In this document: piece after piece, positions 37,657 through 48,293 of the stretch
Position numbering within the stretch: the stretch's first letter is position 1
Layout of the letters: each line of letters opens with the position of its first letter
Assembly (NCBI RefSeq): GCF_018130145.1
Contig: NZ_JAFCMB010000001.1
Span: 372,001-436,000, forward strand
From: Bradyrhizobium sp. AUGA SZCCT0176
GTDB taxonomy: Bacteria; Pseudomonadota; Alphaproteobacteria; Rhizobiales; Xanthobacteraceae
Direction of reading: 5' to 3'
DNA length: 64,000 bases
Program-made: the position numbers and the translations under genes
The notes under the pieces: model-generated
Seen by the model: only the letters and a program-made list of their open reading frames with translations
The model's database searches: none
What the model was told of the DNA's origin: nothing

Positions 37657-39816
37657 TTACTCGCCGGCCGCTTCGCGGGGCGCCGAGGCCTCCGCCGCCT
37701 TCTGCTTGGCTTCGAGGTCCTCGCCGGTCGCCTGATCGACCACCTTCATCGACAGCCGCGTCTTGCCGCGATCGTCGAAGCCGAGCAGCTTGACCTTGAC
37801 CTTGTCGCCTTCCTTGACGACGTCGGAGGTCTTCTGCACCCGGGCCCCGGCGAGCTGGCTGATGTGGACGAGGCCGTCCTTGGCGCCGAAGAAGTTCACG
37901 AACGCGCCGAACTCCATCACCTTGACCACGGTGCCTTCGTAGATCTGGCCGATCTCCGGATCGGAGGCGATCGATTTGATCCACTTGATCGCGGCCTTCA
38001 TCGCCTCGCCGTCGTTGGAGGCGACCTTCACGGTGCCGTCGTCCTCGATGTTGACCTTGGCGCCGGTCTTCTCGACGATCTCGCGGATCACCTTGCCGCC
38101 GGTGCCGATCACTTCACGGATCTTGTCGGTCGGGATCTTGAAGGTCTCGATGCGCGGCGCGTACTCGCCGAGCTCGGCGCGCGCATTGGTGAGCGCCTTC
38201 GACATTTCGCCGAGGATGTGGATACGCCCATCCTTGGCCTGGCCGAGTGCCACCTTCATGATCTCTTCGGTGATGCCCTCGATCTTGATGTCCATCTGCA
38301 GCGAGGTGATGCCCTGGTCGGTGCCGGCCACCTTGAAGTCCATGTCGCCGAGATGATCCTCGTCACCGAGAATGTCGGACAGGACCGCAAAGCGCGAACC
38401 TTCCAGGATCAGGCCCATCGCGATGCCCGCGGTCGGCCGCTTCAGGGGAACGCCCGCATCCATCAGCGCCAGCGAAGCGCCGCAGACCGACGCCATCGAC
38501 GACGATCCGTTGGATTCGGTGATCTCGGACACCACGCGCACCGTGTAGGGGAATTCGTGGTGCGGCGGCAGGACCGGATGGATCGCGCGCCAGGCGAGCT
38601 TGCCGTGGCCGATTTCGCGGCGCTTGGTGCCGCCGAGGCGTCCGGTTTCACCGACCGAGTAGGGAGGGAAGTTGTAGTGCAGCAGGAACTGCTCCTTGTA
38701 GGTCCCTGACAGCGAGTCGATGTACTGCTCGTCCTCGCCGGTGCCGAGCGTGGTCACGACCATCGCCTGGGTTTCACCGCGGGTGAACAGCGCCGAACCG
38801 TGGGCGCGGGGCAGCACGCCGACTTCGGCGATGATGCTGCGCACGGTCTTGGAATCGCGGCCGTCGATGCGCTTGCCGGTGTCGAGGATGTTCCAGCGGA
38901 CGATCTTGGATTCGAGTTCCTTGAACACGCCGGCGATGCGCAGCTTGTCGTATTGCGGCTCCTGCCCTTCCGGGAAGTAGTGAGCCATCACCTTTTCCTT
39001 GGCCTTGCCGACCGCCGCGTAGCGGTCCTGCTTGATCGGGATAGCGTAGGCCGAGCGCAGCTCCTGCTCGATCAGGCCGAGCATTTCCTTCTCGAGCGCG
39101 CTCTCGTCGACGACCTTGACTTCGCGCGGCTCTTTCGCGGCCTTCTCGGCCAGCTCGATGATCGCCTTGATCACCGGCTGGAAGTGCCGGTGTCCGAACA
39201 TCACAGCACCGAGCATGATGTCTTCGTTGAGTTCCTTGGCTTCCGATTCCACCATCAGCACGGCGTCGGCGGTGCCGGCGACGACCAGATCAAGCTGGGT
39301 CTCGAGCATTTCGTCGAGCGTCGGGTTGAGCACATATTCGTCGTTGGCGAAGCCGACGCGGGCCGCCCCGATCGGGCCCTTGAACGGCGCGCCCGAGATC
39401 GTCAGCGCCGCGGAGGCCGCGACCAGCGCCAGAATGTCGGGATCGTTCTCCATGTCATGCGACAGCACGGTGACGATGACTTGGGTTTCATTGCGCCAGC
39501 CGTCGACGAACAGCGGACGGATCGGACGGTCGATCAGGCGGGAGACCAGCGTCTCCTTTTCGGTCGGCCGGCCCTCGCGCTTGAAATAACCGCCGGGAAT
39601 GCGGCCCGCGGCATAGGTCTTTTCCTGGTAGTCGACGGTCAGCGGCAGGAAGTCGACGCCTTCGCGCGGGTTCTTGGCGGCGACGACCGTGGCGAGCACG
39701 ATGGTCTCGCCATAGGTCGCGAGCACGGCGCCGTCGGCCTGACGGGCGATCTTTCCGGTTTCAAGCTTGAGGGGACGTCCACCCCAGTCGATCTCGACTG
39801 AATGAGCATTAAACAT
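37657..39816 (-). CDS. pnp: Polynucleotide phosphorylase
   Basis: 719 residues from the ATG at 39816 ([20 protein letters not shown]); an in-frame ATG at 39831 would add five residues. Two RNase PH-like core domains are followed by a KH domain ([17 protein letters not shown]) and an S1 domain ([20 protein letters not shown]). It degrades RNA 3' to 5' phosphorolytically and is part of the degradosome. It is the last gene of the rimP series, after rpsO with a 315-bp gap, and ends at an intrinsic terminator. Confidence 0.98.
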   Translation of the reverse strand: MFNAHSVEIDWGGRPLKLETGKIARQADGAVLATYGETIVLATVVAAKNPREGVDFLPLTVDYQEKTYAAGRIPGGYFKREGRPTEKETLVSRLIDRPIRPLFVDGWRNETQVIVTVLSHDMENDPDILALVAASAALTISGAPFKGPIGAARVGFANDEYVLNPTLDEMLETQLDLVVAGTADAVLMVESEAKELNEDIMLGAVMFGHRHFQPVIKAIIELAEKAAKEPREVKVVDESALEKEMLGLIEQELRSAYAIPIKQDRYAAVGKAKEKVMAHYFPEGQEPQYDKLRIAGVFKELESKIVRWNILDTGKRIDGRDSKTVRSIIAEVGVLPRAHGSALFTRGETQAMVVTTLGTGEDEQYIDSLSGTYKEQFLLHYNFPPYSVGETGRLGGTKRREIGHGKLAWRAIHPVLPPHHEFPYTVRVVSEITESNGSSSMASVCGASLALMDAGVPLKRPTAGIAMGLILEGSRFAVLSDILGDEDHLGDMDFKVAGTDQGITSLQMDIKIEGITEEIMKVALGQAKDGRIHILGEMSKALTNARAELGEYAPRIETFKIPTDKIREVIGTGGKVIREIVEKTGAKVNIEDDGTVKVASNDGEAMKAAIKWIKSIASDPEIGQIYEGTVVKVMEFGAFVNFFGAKDGLVHISQLAGARVQKTSDVVKEGDKVKVKLLGFDDRGKTRLSMKVVDQATGEDLEAKQKAAEASAPREAAGE

Positions 39817-39831
39817 TTCGATTTCTTTCAT

Positions 39832-40131
39832 GGTTTAGCGAAAGCAGGGACGCCTGAAACACAAAGACCATGCGCAAGATTGCGAGACACTGATCGCAAC
39901 ACGAGATCAGCGTCCGGCGATCCTGCCATGGTCTTTATATTTCGGATGGCGTCCATCCTCTCGGTAGTCCGGGCACCTTGCCCTGCCCAGCGGCCGGATT
40001 GCTGCTGGACGTCTATTGAGCATGAGTTTCTTCATGCCCTTGCGCATGATCGTCTCCGAAAATCCGGAGTCCGGGTTTCTTCCGGAAGACCATACGAAAA
40101 CGCGCGCAACAGGCGCGCGCGTACTCTGGGA
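39832..40131. other. rpsO-pnp intergenic region, pnp leader
   Basis: The gap holds the rpsO terminator-like hairpin on the right, a small hairpin ggatgg-cgt-ccatcc (39944-39958), and a part (about 40033-40092) rich in ccgga/tccgg half-sites that resembles a degraded palindromic repeat. In E. coli the pnp leader hairpin is processed by RNase III; whether one of these hairpins has that role here is open. Confidence 0.5.
40096..40122 (-). terminator. Terminator-like hairpin after rpsO
   Basis: Arms acgcgcgc (40100-40107) and gcgcgcgt (40115-40122) form an 8-bp stem, followed on the minus strand by TTTT. It is 9 bp after the rpsO stop. The short U-run suggests partial termination, with readthrough into pnp. 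Confidence 0.55.
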
Positions 40132-40401
40132 TCAACGACGAATGTTGTGCTTTTCGAGCAGCGCCTTGTAGCGCGCCTCGTCCTTCCGCTTGATGTAATC
40201 GAGCAGGGAACGGCGCGTGGCGACCATCTTCAAAAGACCCCGGCGCGAATGATTGTCCTTCACGTGGGATTTGAAGTGCCCGGTGAGGTTGTTGATGCGT
40301 TCCGAAAGGATCGCAACCTGAACCTCGGGCGAGCCGGTGTCGCCGGTCTTGTTGGCATTCGTCTTGATGACTTCCGCTTTGCGTTCGGCGGTAATCGACA
40401 T
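40132..40401 (-). CDS. rpsO: Ribosomal protein S15
   Basis: 89 residues from the ATG at 40401. The S15 signature is clear: [40 protein letters not shown] and a basic C-terminus ending KHNIRR. It binds the central domain of 16S rRNA early in 30S assembly. The start codon is 2 bp after the truB stop (TGA-CG-ATG), so translation is probably coupled. The truB-rpsO-pnp order is nearly universal in Proteobacteria. Confidence 0.98.
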   Translation of the reverse strand: MSITAERKAEVIKTNANKTGDTGSPEVQVAILSERINNLTGHFKSHVKDNHSRRGLLKMVATRRSLLDYIKRKDEARYKALLEKHNIRR

Positions 40402-40403
40402 CG

Positions 40404-41546
40404 TCAAACTTTCTCGTTGTTACGACCGGAACTGGCAGTCAGTCCGGTCAGGTTGAACACACGCTTGGGGATGAGTTCGCCATTGCCAATTTCGGCGAGG
40501 GCCAGAAGCCGGCCTGCCACCGTGACATAGACTGTGCCGCTACAATTGGGCGCATCCCGTCCGCGCAACAAAACGGCCTGGCCCCGGTGGAGCCTTGCCG
40601 CATCAGCCCGTGTGACGGCCAGTGCCGGGATGTCGTCCAGCGCGGTCTCAACGGGCAAAAGCGCGTCGGCGAGGCTGCCCTCGCCCGACGCGGCTCTATT
40701 ACACAAAGCCTCCAACTGTTCCAGCGGAATCATGTCCGTTTCGCGGAATGGACCGACCAGGGTCCGCCGCAAGGCGCTGATATGGCCGAAACAGCCCAGA
40801 ATCCGGCCGATATCGCGGGCCAGCGCCCGGACATAGGTTCCCTTGCCGCACTCGGCCTCGAACACGGATTGGCCGCTATCTGTATGTTCTACAAGGGTTA
40901 ATTCGTGAATCTCGACCGGTCGCGGCTTCAATTCGACGGTTTCGCCGTCTCTGGCCAGGTCATAGGCCCGTTCGCCCTGGACCTTGATCGCGGAATATTG
41001 CGGCGGGATCTGCTCGATCAGGCCGGTGAATTGCGGCAGCAGCGCCCGGATCGCCTCGGCGGAGGGCCTGAGATCGCTGGTCCTGGTCGCCCGGCCCTCG
41101 GTGTCGTCGGTATCGCGTTCCTCGCCCCAGCTCACGGTGAAGCGGTAGCGCTTGCGGCCGTCCATCACGAACGGGACCGTCTTGGTGGCTTCGCCCAGCG
41201 CGATCGGCAAACCGCCGGAGGCGAGCGGGTCGAGGGTACCGGCATGGCCGGCGCGCTTGGCCTGGAACAGGCGCTTGAGCACCGCGACCGCGTGCGTCGA
41301 GGTCATGCCGATCGGCTTGTCGAGAATCACCCAGCCATGGACGTCGCGCTTGTCGCGGCGCGGCTGATTATTCTGCCGCTGCTGTTTGCCTTGATGCTTG
41401 TTCTGGCGCGGATCGTTATTGCCGCGCCGCGTATCGTCGCCGCGTCGGGAATCTTCGTTGCGTGTTTCGGTAAAAATATTTTTTTCGGCGTCATGCGATT
41501 CGGCATTTTGCGAATCGATGACGCTGTTTGCAGTGTTCACAACCAT
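40404..41546 (-). CDS. truB: TruB, tRNA pseudouridine-55 synthase, with charged N-terminal extension
   Basis: 380 residues from the ATG at 41546, which shares one base with the rbfA stop (TGATG). The catalytic Asp lies in [34 protein letters not shown] and the C-terminal PUA-like region are present. Before the core (starting [15 protein letters not shown]) lies an extension of about 70 residues rich in Arg, Asn, Asp and Gln ([20 protein letters not shown]), absent from E. coli TruB and probably a disordered RNA-contacting tail. It makes pseudouridine 55 in tRNAs. Confidence 0.97.
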   Translation of the reverse strand: MVVNTANSVIDSQNAESHDAEKNIFTETRNEDSRRGDDTRRGNNDPRQNKHQGKQQRQNNQPRRDKRDVHGWVILDKPIGMTSTHAVAVLKRLFQAKRAGHAGTLDPLASGGLPIALGEATKTVPFVMDGRKRYRFTVSWGEERDTDDTEGRATRTSDLRPSAEAIRALLPQFTGLIEQIPPQYSAIKVQGERAYDLARDGETVELKPRPVEIHELTLVEHTDSGQSVFEAECGKGTYVRALARDIGRILGCFGHISALRRTLVGPFRETDMIPLEQLEALCNRAASGEGSLADALLPVETALDDIPALAVTRADAARLHRGQAVLLRGRDAPNCSGTVYVTVAGRLLALAEIGNGELIPKRVFNLTGLTASSGRNNEKV

Positions 41547-41959
41547 CACTTGTCGTCCGAATCGGGTGCGAGGTCTCTTTGCACCGCAGGTGTTCTCAGT
41601 AATTTCTCGATCCGTTCCGCTTCATCGAATCGTTCGTCGACGCGAAAGCGAAGGTCAGGCGCAAATTTTAGGTTAACGCGGTGCGCGATCTCGCCGCGCA
41701 GGAATTTCTTGTGGCGCGCGAGCGCTGCGATCACGACATCGGTGTCGCGTCCGCCGAGCGGCATCACATAGACGGTTGCAAGCTTCAGGTCCGGTGACAT
41801 GCGCACCTCCGGAACCGTGATGATGTGACCCTCGAGATCGGGGTCATGCACGCTACCTTGCGACAGAATATCGGCGACCGCATGGCGCACGGTTTCGCCG
41901 ACGCGCAATTGGCGTTGCGAGCCGCCGGGGGCGGAACTCTTGCTGTGGTGGCGGGGCAT
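41546..41959 (-). CDS. rbfA: RbfA, 30S ribosome-binding factor
   Basis: 137 residues from the ATG at 41959. The single KH-like domain shows [38 protein letters not shown] and [20 protein letters not shown]. It assists late 16S rRNA processing and 30S maturation. It follows infB after a 184-bp gap filled with REP-like palindromes and overlaps truB by one base. Confidence 0.96.
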   Translation of the reverse strand: MPRHHSKSSAPGGSQRQLRVGETVRHAVADILSQGSVHDPDLEGHIITVPEVRMSPDLKLATVYVMPLGGRDTDVVIAALARHKKFLRGEIAHRVNLKFAPDLRFRVDERFDEAERIEKLLRTPAVQRDLAPDSDDK

Positions 41960-41985
41960 GGCCGTCTCTCAAAAACAAATCCGTC

Positions 41986-42095
41986 ATGGCCGGGCTAATC
42001 CCGGCCATCTACGTCTTTCTTGCTGCTGAATTCTCTGGGACGTGGATGCCCGGAACACTAATGCGAAGACGCGCTTCGCGCTTTTGTCCGGGCAT
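41986..42095. repeat. REP-like palindromes inside the infB-rbfA gap
   Basis: Two hairpins: atggccggg/cccggccat (41986-41994, 42000-42008) and atgcccgga/tccgggcat (42046-42054, 42087-42095); the second loop contains a gcgaag/cttcgc mini-stem. They separate infB from rbfA inside an operon, so they will be transcribed and could protect or process the mRNA. Confidence 0.75.
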
Positions 42096-42143
42096 GACGT
42101 CGAACTATTACAATGTCTTCCGACGAAGCCGTAAGGTTCAGAC

Positions 42144-44792
42144 TTACAGGCTCCGCTGGATCGTCTCCACGCGATAACACTCGATAACGTCGCCGGCGCG
42201 CATGTCGCCGTAATTCTCGAACGCCATGCCGCATTCCTGGCCGGACTGCACTTCCTTCACTTCGTCCTTGAAGCGCTTCAGTGTCGAGAGCTTGCCTTCA
42301 TGCACAACCACGTTGTCGCGAATGAGGCGTACATTGGCGCCGCGTTCCACGGTGCCGTCGGTGACGCGGCAGCCGGCGACCTTGCCGACCTTGGAAATGT
42401 TGAACACTTCCAGGATCTGCGCATTGCCCAGCATGGTTTCGCGCAGCGTCGGCGCGAGCAGGCCGGACATCGCCTTTTTGATGTCGTCGACCAGATCGTA
42501 GATGATGTTGTAATAGCGGATCTCGATGCCGTTGCGCTTGGCGGCGGCCGCCGCTTCCTTGTTGGCACGAACCGAGAAGCCGATGATGGCGGCGTTGAAA
42601 CCTTCCGCCAGCGTCACGTCCGATTCGGAGATGCCGCCGACGCCCGCATGCAGGATGCGCGCGGCAACTTCGTCGGTGCCGAGCTTTTCCAGCGATCCCA
42701 AGATGGCTTCGAGCGAACCTTGCACGTCGGCCTTGATGATCAGCGGGAATTCCTTGCGGCCCGACGTCTTGAGCTGCGACATCATCTGTTCGAGCGAGCC
42801 GCGCATGCCGGAAATCGAGGCAGCCGCGTTTTCGCGCTTCTGGTGGGCGCGATAGCTCGTGACCTGGCGGGCGCGGGCTTCGTTCTCGACCACCGCGAGG
42901 CGGTCGCCGGCTTCCGGCGGACCGTTGAAGCCGAGCACCTCGACCGGCACTGAAGGTCCGGCCTCGTCGATGTTCACGCCCTGATCGTTGATAAGGGCGC
43001 GGACGCGGCCCATTTCGGCGCCGGCCACGATGATGTCGCCGATGCGCAAGGTTCCGCGCTGCACCAGCACGGTCGCAACCGGACCCCGGCCGCGATCGAG
43101 CCTGGCTTCGATCACGGTACCTTCGGCGGGACGTTCCGCGTTGGTCTTGAGGTCGAGCAGTTCGGCCTGCAGCGCGATCATTTCCAGCAGCTTGTCGAGA
43201 TTGGTCTTGTTCTTGGCTGATACCTCGACGTCGACGACGTCGCCGCCGAACGACTCGACCTGAACCTCGTGCTGCAACAGCTCGGTGCGCACGCGCTCCG
43301 GCTTGGCGTCGGGCTTGTCGATCTTGTTGATCGCGATGATCATTGGAACCTTCGCCGCCTTGGCGTGGTTGATCGCCTCGATGGTCTGCGGCATGACGCC
43401 GTCATCGGCCGCCACCACCAGGATCACGATATCGGTGACCTTGGCGCCGCGCGCACGCATCGCGGTGAACGCGGCGTGGCCGGGCGTATCGATGAAGGTG
43501 ATCTTCTTGCCGCTTTCCGGTGAAGTCACCTGATAGGCGCCGATATGCTGGGTGATGCCGCCGGCTTCGCCCGAAACCACGTTGGCATGGCGGAGCGCGT
43601 CGAGCAGCGAGGTCTTGCCGTGATCGACATGGCCCATCACGGTCACGACCGGCGACCGCGGTTCGGTGTCGGTGGAATCGTCGACGATGTCGAACAGACC
43701 CTCTTCGACGTCGGACGCGGCCACGCGCTTGACGGTATGGCCCAGTTCCTCGGCGATCAGCTGCGCGGTGTCGGCGTCGATCACGTCGGTGATCTTGTGC
43801 ATCGCGCCCTGCTTCATCAGCAGGCGGATGACGTCGACCGCGCGTTCCGACATGCGGTTGGCGAGTTCCTGGATGTTGATCGCTTCCGGGATCACCACTT
43901 CGCGGATGATCTTTTCCTTCGGCTCGTTCGAGGCGTGTCCCTTCAGGCGCTGGGTGCGGCGGCGGAACGAGGCGATCGAACGCTCGCGCACATTGTCGGC
44001 GTCCAGGGCGGTGACCAGCGTCAGGCGGCCGCGTTCCTTTTGCGGTCCGGGCTTGTGGGTCGTCTTCGGCGGCACGGCGGGGCGCATGGCGCCGCCGGGG
44101 CCACGGCGGATCTGGCGCGGACCTTCATCCTCATCGGAGGCGTCGGCGGCAACGCCCGGCGCGCGCGCGGGCGGCACTGCCGAGGCCGTCGGCCGGGCCG
44201 CGGGGCGCGCGGTGGTAGTGGTGGTGCCGGGTGCTGCGGTTGTTGCGGCCTTGGCTTCGGCCTCGCCAAAACGCTTCTTGGCTTCGAGTTCGGCCTTGCG
44301 CTTGGCTTCTTCTTCCAGGCGGTGACGTTCTTCCTCGGCCTTGCGGCGCGCTTCGGCGGCTTCGCGTTCAGCCTGCTCGATGCCTTCCTTGCTGCTGCGG
44401 CGCTTGGCTTCTTCTTCCGCCAGCCGACGTTCCTCGATGTCACGGACCTTGGCATCGGCCAGCGCGCTGGCGCGCGCGGAACGTTCGTCCTCGGTCAGCG
44501 TGCGCAACACCACGCCGGAGCCGGCGCGGGGCGCGGCTGGCGCTGAGGGGCGGCTTGGCGCTTTGGCGACGACCGGCGCCGGCTTGGCGACCACAGGTTC
44601 GGGCGCATGGGTTTCGCCGGCGGGCGCGTCGCCACCGAGGCGGCGCTTGCCGCGCTTCTCGACCACGACCTGCTTGGTCCGGCCATGGCTGAAGCTCTGG
44701 CGTACGGTGCCCGTCTCGACGCGCGGCTTGAGCGTCAAGGTCTTGGTCGGGACACTCAAAGTCTTGTCGCCAGGCGTTTTGGTATCAACCAT
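42144..44792 (-). CDS. infB: Translation initiation factor IF-2
   Basis: 882 residues from the ATG at 44792. The long N-terminal region is Ala/Glu/Lys/Arg-rich coiled coil ([20 protein letters not shown]) followed by a Pro/Ala/Thr linker. The GTPase domain carries G1 [10 protein letters not shown]2 [12 protein letters not shown]3 DTPGHAAF and G4 NKIDKPD. The C-terminal domains that bind initiator tRNA are intact. It brings fMet-tRNA to the 30S subunit. It lies between ylxR and rbfA in the usual order. Confidence 0.98.
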   Translation of the reverse strand: MVDTKTPGDKTLSVPTKTLTLKPRVETGTVRQSFSHGRTKQVVVEKRGKRRLGGDAPAGETHAPEPVVAKPAPVVAKAPSRPSAPAAPRAGSGVVLRTLTEDERSARASALADAKVRDIEERRLAEEEAKRRSSKEGIEQAEREAAEARRKAEEERHRLEEEAKRKAELEAKKRFGEAEAKAATTAAPGTTTTTARPAARPTASAVPPARAPGVAADASDEDEGPRQIRRGPGGAMRPAVPPKTTHKPGPQKERGRLTLVTALDADNVRERSIASFRRRTQRLKGHASNEPKEKIIREVVIPEAINIQELANRMSERAVDVIRLLMKQGAMHKITDVIDADTAQLIAEELGHTVKRVAASDVEEGLFDIVDDSTDTEPRSPVVTVMGHVDHGKTSLLDALRHANVVSGEAGGITQHIGAYQVTSPESGKKITFIDTPGHAAFTAMRARGAKVTDIVILVVAADDGVMPQTIEAINHAKAAKVPMIIAINKIDKPDAKPERVRTELLQHEVQVESFGGDVVDVEVSAKNKTNLDKLLEMIALQAELLDLKTNAERPAEGTVIEARLDRGRGPVATVLVQRGTLRIGDIIVAGAEMGRVRALINDQGVNIDEAGPSVPVEVLGFNGPPEAGDRLAVVENEARARQVTSYRAHQKRENAAASISGMRGSLEQMMSQLKTSGRKEFPLIIKADVQGSLEAILGSLEKLGTDEVAARILHAGVGGISESDVTLAEGFNAAIIGFSVRANKEAAAAAKRNGIEIRYYNIIYDLVDDIKKAMSGLLAPTLRETMLGNAQILEVFNISKVGKVAGCRVTDGTVERGANVRLIRDNVVVHEGKLSTLKRFKDEVKEVQSGQECGMAFENYGDMRAGDVIECYRVETIQRSL

Positions 44793-44855
44793 TCAGCAGT
44801 CCTAATCTTGTTGCGTAGTGCGCATTCGCACAGTCGTTAAAGCACATCTTGTTAG

Positions 44856-45548
44856 TCAGAATTTCTGGCCGCTTCCTTCGGTCTTGTCGTCATCGGCCAT
44901 CCGGTATCGGACCAGGATCTGGCAGCGCGACAGGAACGTCTTGCTCGCCGGGCCCGCGAGCAGGGCAGCATGTATCACATTTGACCGCCCCAGTGCCAAA
45001 TCCAATTCTGCCGACGTCAGAACATTGACGATCGGAAATCTGGTCGAAAATTCCTCCGATTCATCCGCATTTCCGCGCTTTTGCCGCACGATCGCGTCCA
45101 ATTTGCGGATTCCGTCGGCCGCACCGTCCGAAGCGTGGATCAGGGCCTGGGCCTCCCCGTCCCGGAGCGCGCCCTCGACCTTGCTGAAACCGGAGACGAC
45201 CTGGCCGGCCTTGGCGACCATCGCCAGCGCCTCGGTCGCGCTGCGAACCAGCAAAGCCTCGGTGTCGGCGGGGAGGGTCGCTGCGGCCCGGATGTCGCGC
45301 TTGAAACCCCTGCTGAATTGGTTACGCCGCACCGCTTCCGCAACGGTCCGGCGCGATGCCGAGACCCACAGGCCACGGCCGGGGAGCCTGCGCTTCAGAT
45401 CCGGAACGACCTCGCCCTGGGGCGAGACCACGAATCGGATCAGTTCGTCGATCGGGCGCACCTCACGGGTGACCGCGCACATCCGCATCGTCGCGGACCT
45501 GTCGGTCCGCGGTCCGTTGTCGAGATCGGGGTCAGCCATGGCGAGCAT
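44856..45548 (-). CDS. YlxR (DUF448) RNA-binding protein fused to an L7Ae-like domain
   Basis: 230 residues from the ATG at 45548, 15 bp after the nusA stop, with AAGGAG upstream. The N-terminal DUF448 domain reads RMCAVTREVRPIDELIRFVV and RRLPGRGLWVSASRRTVAEA. Residues about 95-175 (TEALLVRSATEALAMVAKAG, ALIHASDGAADGIRKLDAI) look like the L7Ae/YlxQ fold. In Gram-positive bacteria ylxR and ylxQ are separate genes between nusA and infB; here they form one protein, as is usual in alphaproteobacteria. YlxR (RnpM) binds RNase P RNA in some bacteria; its role here is unproven. Confidence 0.9.
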   Translation of the reverse strand: MLAMADPDLDNGPRTDRSATMRMCAVTREVRPIDELIRFVVSPQGEVVPDLKRRLPGRGLWVSASRRTVAEAVRRNQFSRGFKRDIRAAATLPADTEALLVRSATEALAMVAKAGQVVSGFSKVEGALRDGEAQALIHASDGAADGIRKLDAIVRQKRGNADESEEFSTRFPIVNVLTSAELDLALGRSNVIHAALLAGPASKTFLSRCQILVRYRMADDDKTEGSGQKF

Positions 45549-45563
45549 GCGCGGGGCATCTCC

Positions 45564-47177
45564 TTACGCCGTCTGGTCTTCGGTGGCTTCCGCCGCCTCG
45601 GACTGCTTGGCAAGGTCGGCCTCGGTGATCCAGCCGGCGATGACGCGGGCCTGCATGATCATGCGCTCGGCATCGTCGCGCGAGATTTCGTTGGCGTCGA
45701 GAATGCCGGGGAACTTGGTCGGCTCGGCGCCTTCCTTGCGCTCGGTCCAGCCAACCAGATCGTCGGTGGCGCAACCGGCCAGATCCTCGACCGACTTGAT
45801 GTCATTCTCGCCGAACTTGACCAGCATCTTCGAGGTCACGCCGGGTACTGTCTTCAAAGCGTCATCCACACCGAGTTCCTTGCGTTTGTTTTCCAGCTCG
45901 GTCTCGAGCTGCTCCAGGTATTCTTTTGCACGGCTCTGCAGTTCGTTGGCGGTCTCCTCGTCGAAGCCCTCGATGCCGGCGAGTTCCTTGACGTCGACCA
46001 GCGCGAGTTCCTCGACCGAGGTGAAGCCTTCCGATGCCAGCAACTGGCCGACCACTTCGTCGACATTCAGCGCTTCCATGAACACCCGCGTCGAGTTCTC
46101 GAAATCGGCCTGGCGGCGCTCGGATTCTTCCTGCTCGGTGAGGATGTCGATGTCCCAGCCGGTGAGCTGCGAAGCGAGCCGCACATTCTGTCCGCGGCGA
46201 CCGATCGCCAGCGACAGCTGGTTGTTGGTGTCGGGCACCACGACCTCGATACGCTCGCGGTCTTCGTCGATCACGACCTTGGCGACTTCGGCGGGCGCCA
46301 GTGCGTTGACGACGAAGGTCGCGATATCGGGCGACCACGGAATGATGTCGATCTTCTCGCCCTGCAGTTCGTTCACCACCGCCTGCACGCGCGAACCGCG
46401 CATACCGACGCAGGCGCCGACCGGATCGACCGAGGAATCCCGCGAAATAACGCCGATTTTGGCGCGCGAACCGGGATCGCGGGCGACCGCCTTGATCTCG
46501 ACGATACCGTCATAGATTTCCGGCACTTCCTGCGCGAACAGTTTTGCCATGAACTGCGGATGGGTGCGGGACAGGAAGATCTGCGGCCCGCGGGTTTCGC
46601 GGCGGACGTCGAAGATATAGGCGCGGACGCGGTCGCCGTTGCGGAATACTTCGCGCGGCAGCATCTCGTCACGGCGCACGATGGCTTCGCCGCGGCCGAG
46701 ATCGACGATCACGCTGCCATATTCGACGCGCTTGACGATGCCGTTGACGATGTCGCCGATGCGATCCTTGAATTCCTGATACTGCCGGTCGCGCTCGGCC
46801 TCGCGCACCTTCTGCACGATCACCTGCTTGGCGGATTGCGCGGCGATGCGGCCATATTCCAGCGGCGGCAGGGTGTCGGCGATGGTGTCGCCGACCTGGG
46901 CGCCCGGATTGGCGCGCTGCGCATCGGCCAGCGAAATCTGGTTCGACGAATTCTCCACCACGTCGACGACCAGCATGTGGCGCGACAGCCGGAGCTCGCC
47001 CTTCTTGGCGTCGATCTCGGCGTGAACATCGGTCTCGCTGCCGTAGCGGGCGCGGGCCGCTTTCGCGATGGCGTCTTCCATCGCCGCGATCACGATACCG
47101 CGGTCGATCGACTTTTCGCGGGCAACCGCATCTGCGATCTGCAGCAATTCGAGTTTATTGGCGCTGACAGCTGCCAT
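45564..47177 (-). CDS. nusA: Transcription termination/antitermination factor NusA
   Basis: 537 residues from the ATG at 47177. The N-terminal RNA-polymerase-binding domain (ANKLELLQIADAVAREKSID), S1 domain (GIVKRVEYGSVIVDLGRGEA), two KH domains (DPVGACVGMRGSRVQAVVNE and LSLAIGRRGQNVRLASQLTG) and the C-terminal acidic repeats are complete. It controls pausing, termination and antitermination. It starts 3 bp after the rimP stop. The upstream leader has an intrinsic terminator that NusA might itself influence. Confidence 0.98.
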   Translation of the reverse strand: MAAVSANKLELLQIADAVAREKSIDRGIVIAAMEDAIAKAARARYGSETDVHAEIDAKKGELRLSRHMLVVDVVENSSNQISLADAQRANPGAQVGDTIADTLPPLEYGRIAAQSAKQVIVQKVREAERDRQYQEFKDRIGDIVNGIVKRVEYGSVIVDLGRGEAIVRRDEMLPREVFRNGDRVRAYIFDVRRETRGPQIFLSRTHPQFMAKLFAQEVPEIYDGIVEIKAVARDPGSRAKIGVISRDSSVDPVGACVGMRGSRVQAVVNELQGEKIDIIPWSPDIATFVVNALAPAEVAKVVIDEDRERIEVVVPDTNNQLSLAIGRRGQNVRLASQLTGWDIDILTEQEESERRQADFENSTRVFMEALNVDEVVGQLLASEGFTSVEELALVDVKELAGIEGFDEETANELQSRAKEYLEQLETELENKRKELGVDDALKTVPGVTSKMLVKFGENDIKSVEDLAGCATDDLVGWTERKEGAEPTKFPGILDANEISRDDAERMIMQARVIAGWITEADLAKQSEAAEATEDQTA

Positions 47178-47180
47178 GGC

Positions 47181-47957
47181 TCAGTCTCCTTCGGTGGGAT
47201 CGAATTCGCCGCCGGGCAAACCTTGCGCGGCGAGGCGATGTTTCTTGGTATTCTTCGGTAACGGCTTCTTCAGCGGCTTGTTCAGTGTCTTGGGCTTCGG
47301 CTTGTTGCTCTTGGCCGGATCGCTTTTTTTGGCGTGCGGCGGCGGTGGTGGCTCAAGCCCGAGATTCTGCCGCAGCTCGCGCTCGGCGGCCTTGCCGCGC
47401 CGCATCGATTCCGCGATCAGCTCGTCGGTGAGAACCAGACGGGCGTCGGCGATGTCTTCCATGACCAGCAGCACGTCGGCATCTTCGTCCGCGCGGATGT
47501 CATCGCGATGAAGCCGCACCGCGTCGCCCTCGACGCTCCGCAGCGTACCACGAAAGCGCTTGCGGCCCTGATAGGCGAGCGCCATCTCGATCTTCACGAG
47601 ATGACCGACATAGCGTTCGAAGTCCGAACGGCGCACCAGCGGACGATCGATGCCGGGCGATGAGATCTCCAGCCGGTAGGCGCGCTCGATCGGATCGGCG
47701 ACGTCGAGCACCGGCGACAATGCCCGCGAAATCGCCTCGCAATCCTCGATCTGCATGGTGCCGTCGGGCCGTTCGGCCATGATCTGGACCGTGCAGCCGG
47801 CCTCGCCGGAAATCTTGATCCGCACCAGCCGGTAGCCCATGCCCTGCAATACCGGCCCTGCCACGGCGGAAACCCGCGCGGCGACGCCCGGCTCGACCAC
47901 GAGCCGCGGCTCGGCGAGCAGGTCAAGATCCTCTGAAACAGCAGTTGGCTCGGTCAT
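47181..47957 (-). CDS. rimP: Ribosome maturation factor RimP
   Basis: 258 residues from the ATG at 47957 (an in-frame TTG at 47969 is less likely). The core ([60 protein letters not shown]) is typical RimP, needed for 30S assembly. The C-terminus adds a long Lys/Pro-rich tail ([20 protein letters not shown]) not found in E. coli. It is the first gene of the rimP-nusA-ylxR-infB-rbfA-truB-rpsO-pnp series. Confidence 0.95.
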   Translation of the reverse strand: MTEPTAVSEDLDLLAEPRLVVEPGVAARVSAVAGPVLQGMGYRLVRIKISGEAGCTVQIMAERPDGTMQIEDCEAISRALSPVLDVADPIERAYRLEISSPGIDRPLVRRSDFERYVGHLVKIEMALAYQGRKRFRGTLRSVEGDAVRLHRDDIRADEDADVLLVMEDIADARLVLTDELIAESMRRGKAAERELRQNLGLEPPPPPHAKKSDPAKSNKPKPKTLNKPLKKPLPKNTKKHRLAAQGLPGGEFDPTEGD

Positions 47958-48072
47958 GTCCAGGGTCAAAAGCGTCTTTACTTACATGAGGTTAGGCCGG
48001 GTCTAACCCGGATCCAGCCGGTTCCCTGAACCGTGCCGTGAGGCCCTTCTGGGCTGGGCTCGTTCAGGTAAT

Positions 48073-48102
48073 AAAAAAGAGCGGGTCCCGAAGGGCCCAC
48101 TC
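48073..48102 (-). terminator. C(UUCG)G intrinsic terminator in the rimP leader
   Basis: On the minus strand GAGTGGGCC-UUCG-GGACCCGCTC forms a stem with one mismatch and one G-U pair, closed by the very stable C(UUCG)G tetraloop and followed by six T. It lies between the promoter at 48140-48168 and the rimP ATG (116 bp downstream). It would truncate the transcript at about 60 nt unless read through, which suggests attenuation or a small RNA. Confidence 0.8.
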
Positions 48103-48139
48103 TCAATACGCGATCGTATGAGAACCATAAGTTGCGGCG

Positions 48140-48168
48140 GATATAGCGGTTTTCCCGCAATCCGGCAA
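48140..48168 (-). promoter_or_regulatory. Promoter of the rimP-nusA operon leader
   Basis: On the minus strand, -35 TTGCCG (48163-48168) and -10 TATATC (48140-48145) are separated by 17 bp, a good alphaproteobacterial housekeeping promoter. The predicted start is near 48132, giving a leader of about 175 nt before rimP. Confidence 0.65.
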
Positions 48169-48293
48169 GGCCTTGCACGCCTCGTTAAGGGAGATTTTGA
48201 GTCCTGTCCGAGCGGGCCAAAGCCTAACCCTTCATTCACGAACGGTACCTAGATTGCCGAAAACCAGCCAATTCGGCCGGTTTGGATAGGTTT

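Noticed and set aside
47978-48239. Short reading frames in the rimP leader as leader peptides
   Set aside because: They run through the UUCG terminator hairpin, have no ribosome site and show no run of regulatory codons; the RNA structure explains the region better.
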